Below, in pieces: positions 62,710 through 64,000 of a stretch of DNA of 64,000 bases. Origin of the DNA: Populus alba (lineage: Eukaryota > Streptophyta > Magnoliopsida > Malpighiales > Salicaceae); assembly GCF_005239225.2 (NCBI RefSeq), contig NC_133292.1, positions 7,226,985 to 7,290,984 of the forward strand, read 5' to 3'. Numbering within the stretch: position 1 is the first letter of the stretch; each line of letters starts with the position of its first letter. Below the pieces are notes generated by a model, which was not told the DNA's origin, made no database searches, and saw only the letters and a list, made by a program, of their open reading frames with translations. The position numbers and the translations under genes were made by a program.

Positions 62710-63796
62710 ATGAGGTGCAACTCTTTCTTAAAAAACCCAAAAGAGGAAGAGCAAGCGGTGCCAGATATCGTTGTTACTCAATTCTCCAACACCAAAGAAG
62801 AAGCACATGCCAATGGAGATATTGATGCTATGGATGAATTGGAAGGGATCTTGGGAATTGAAGATGATGAAAGGCTGTCAAGTGATAACATGGATGGTCT
62901 ACTTGGTTGGGATTTTATGGACTCGGAGGACTATCCAGCTGTTGAAGATGAAGAAGGATCAGAAATGTTTAGGTTTGATGATAGCAGAAGCAGTTTCTTT
63001 GAGTTTGAAGACGGCCATTATAGTACTGGTAAGGTTATAAAGGAAGAGAGCCTTGGATTTTGGGATGGAGATGAGAAGAGAGTGTCTTTGAACTTGAACT
63101 TGAATTATCAAGAGGTCTTGGATGCATGGTCTGATCGTGGGTCACTTTTGGCCGATGATCATTACTCTCTTTCCATGGAAAGCACTTGCTATTATGTTAG
63201 TGCTCAACAAACTTAATTATTTTTCTTCACCTTTGTCATTTCACTCTCCCCTTTCTTGCTGAATTGGATCTTGAAAATAGAAAACCTATCATCTACACAT
63301 GTATATATTAATTCAATTGCTATGATTTTAAGCTTAGGTGTTTTGATTTTAGCTTTCATTTTCTTAGATGAACATTCAAAGTTGATTTTCTTCTTTCTTT
63401 CTGGGCACTTGATTAGCATATGTTAATTTGACTGGTGTGTGATTTAGCTGTGAAACTAACGTGGAAAATAATATTCAGAAGGGAGAGGTGCCGGTGATGG
63501 AAGAAGATAGGAGAAGAAGGGAAGCGAGTGTGCTTAGATACAAAGAGAAGCGCCAGACCAGACTGTTCTCTAAGAAGATAAGATATCAAGTTCGCAAACT
63601 CAATGCTGATAAAAGGCCCAGACTCAAGGTTTGTTCTCTTCTTTAAGAAGAAAAGAAAAGAAAAGAATTTTAAGAATTTCTAGATAGACCCGATTTCCGA
63701 TTTGATTATTTTTCACATATTTTATTCGAGTTTGGATTATAGCATGTGCTCTATATTTTCTGGTTGCAGGGTCGATTTGTGAAGAGAGTTTCCTAA
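62710..63796 (+). CDS. CCT-motif protein (CMF type, CIA2/FITNESS-like)
   Basis: Three exons (62710-63195, 63479-63628, 63770-63796) join in phase 0 and encode 220 residues. Residues 1-160 are acidic and low in conservation, with short blocks such as [16 protein letters not shown] and [15 protein letters not shown], as in transcriptional activators. The CCT motif spans about 174-219: [20 protein letters not shown], then [23 protein letters not shown]. Absence of a B-box or response-regulator domain puts it in the CCT-motif family. CCT mediates nuclear import and pairing with NF-Y factors at CCAAT/CCACA sites. The [13 protein letters not shown] form is that of CIA2-like and related short proteins. 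Its place beside the DFO-like pseudogene suggests the counterpart of At1g07050 (FITNESS); that is inference. The last exon is only 27 nt. Confidence 0.92.
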
Positions 63797-64000
63797 GAAG
63801 ATAACTGGAAATATCTGAAGAGATATCTGACTTTCTGCTGCTCATGCTTTCAGTTTGTCTCAAATGAAAAATATCTCTAACTCCCATAATTCAAAAATAT
63901 CTGTTAAGTAAATTTATCTAGACTTTCTGGGCATTTCTCTTGTAAATCCCATAATGTATGATTGAGCTACTGTTCATACCATAGTATGGTCTACATCTGG
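63797..64000. other. 3' flank of the CCT gene
   Basis: Probably the 3' untranslated region and beyond. No further feature is visible before the window ends. Confidence 0.5.

Overview
This is a stretch of plant nuclear DNA: AT-rich and gene-sparse, with GT-AG introns, poly(A/T) runs, microsatellites and degenerate repeats. The genes are plant families (ALOG/LSH, LOB domain, EC1, FLX-like, CCT). Gene sequences and the style of the repeats (tRNA-derived SINE, AT-rich MITE-like elements, ~155-bp degenerate tandem units) suggest Populus or another Salicaceae; that assignment is inference.

Layout. 1-11.4 kb holds no convincing gene, only repeats. An ALOG/LSH transcription-factor gene (+) lies at 12.0-12.7 kb and is followed by 8 kb of gene-free DNA with a decayed tRNA-Ser-like sequence. 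Four minus-strand genes follow: a GILT-type thiol reductase (20.7-23.0 kb), a cinnamoyl-CoA-reductase-like dehydrogenase (26.9-29.8 kb), an unrecognised 83-residue two-exon gene whose intron holds a SINE (31.8-32.5 kb), and TIM22 (33.6-36.6 kb). Next are a GH17/X8 glucanase-like gene (+, 38.4-40.9 kb), a TAF15-like RNA-binding protein (+, 42.9-46.3 kb), an FLX-like coiled-coil gene (-, 49.1-50.9 kb), a decayed DFO-like meiotic gene (+, 51.7-54.0 kb), an LBD gene (+, 58.0-58.6 kb), an EC1 gene (-, 61.0-61.4 kb) and a CCT-domain gene (+, 62.7-63.8 kb).

For the spliced genes I rebuilt exons from GT-AG borders and checked that reading phase is kept across every junction; exon coordinates are in the entries. 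The genes do not form one pathway. What links them is ancestry: as I recall, the order interleaves two Arabidopsis segments, At5g58470-58500 (TAF15b, GH17, CCR-like, LSH5) and At1g07050-07090 (CCT, DFO, GILT, LSH6).

No CRISPR array, prokaryote-type operon or clearly new multi-gene system is present. Most worth a second look: a TTA-flanked transposon-like element carrying a broken katanin p60 fragment; the DFO-like pseudogene with intact intron layout; a GH17 enzyme whose usual nucleophile position is Lys; an LBD gene whose intron is a fully open 135-nt in-frame segment; and the uncharacterised 83-residue gene.
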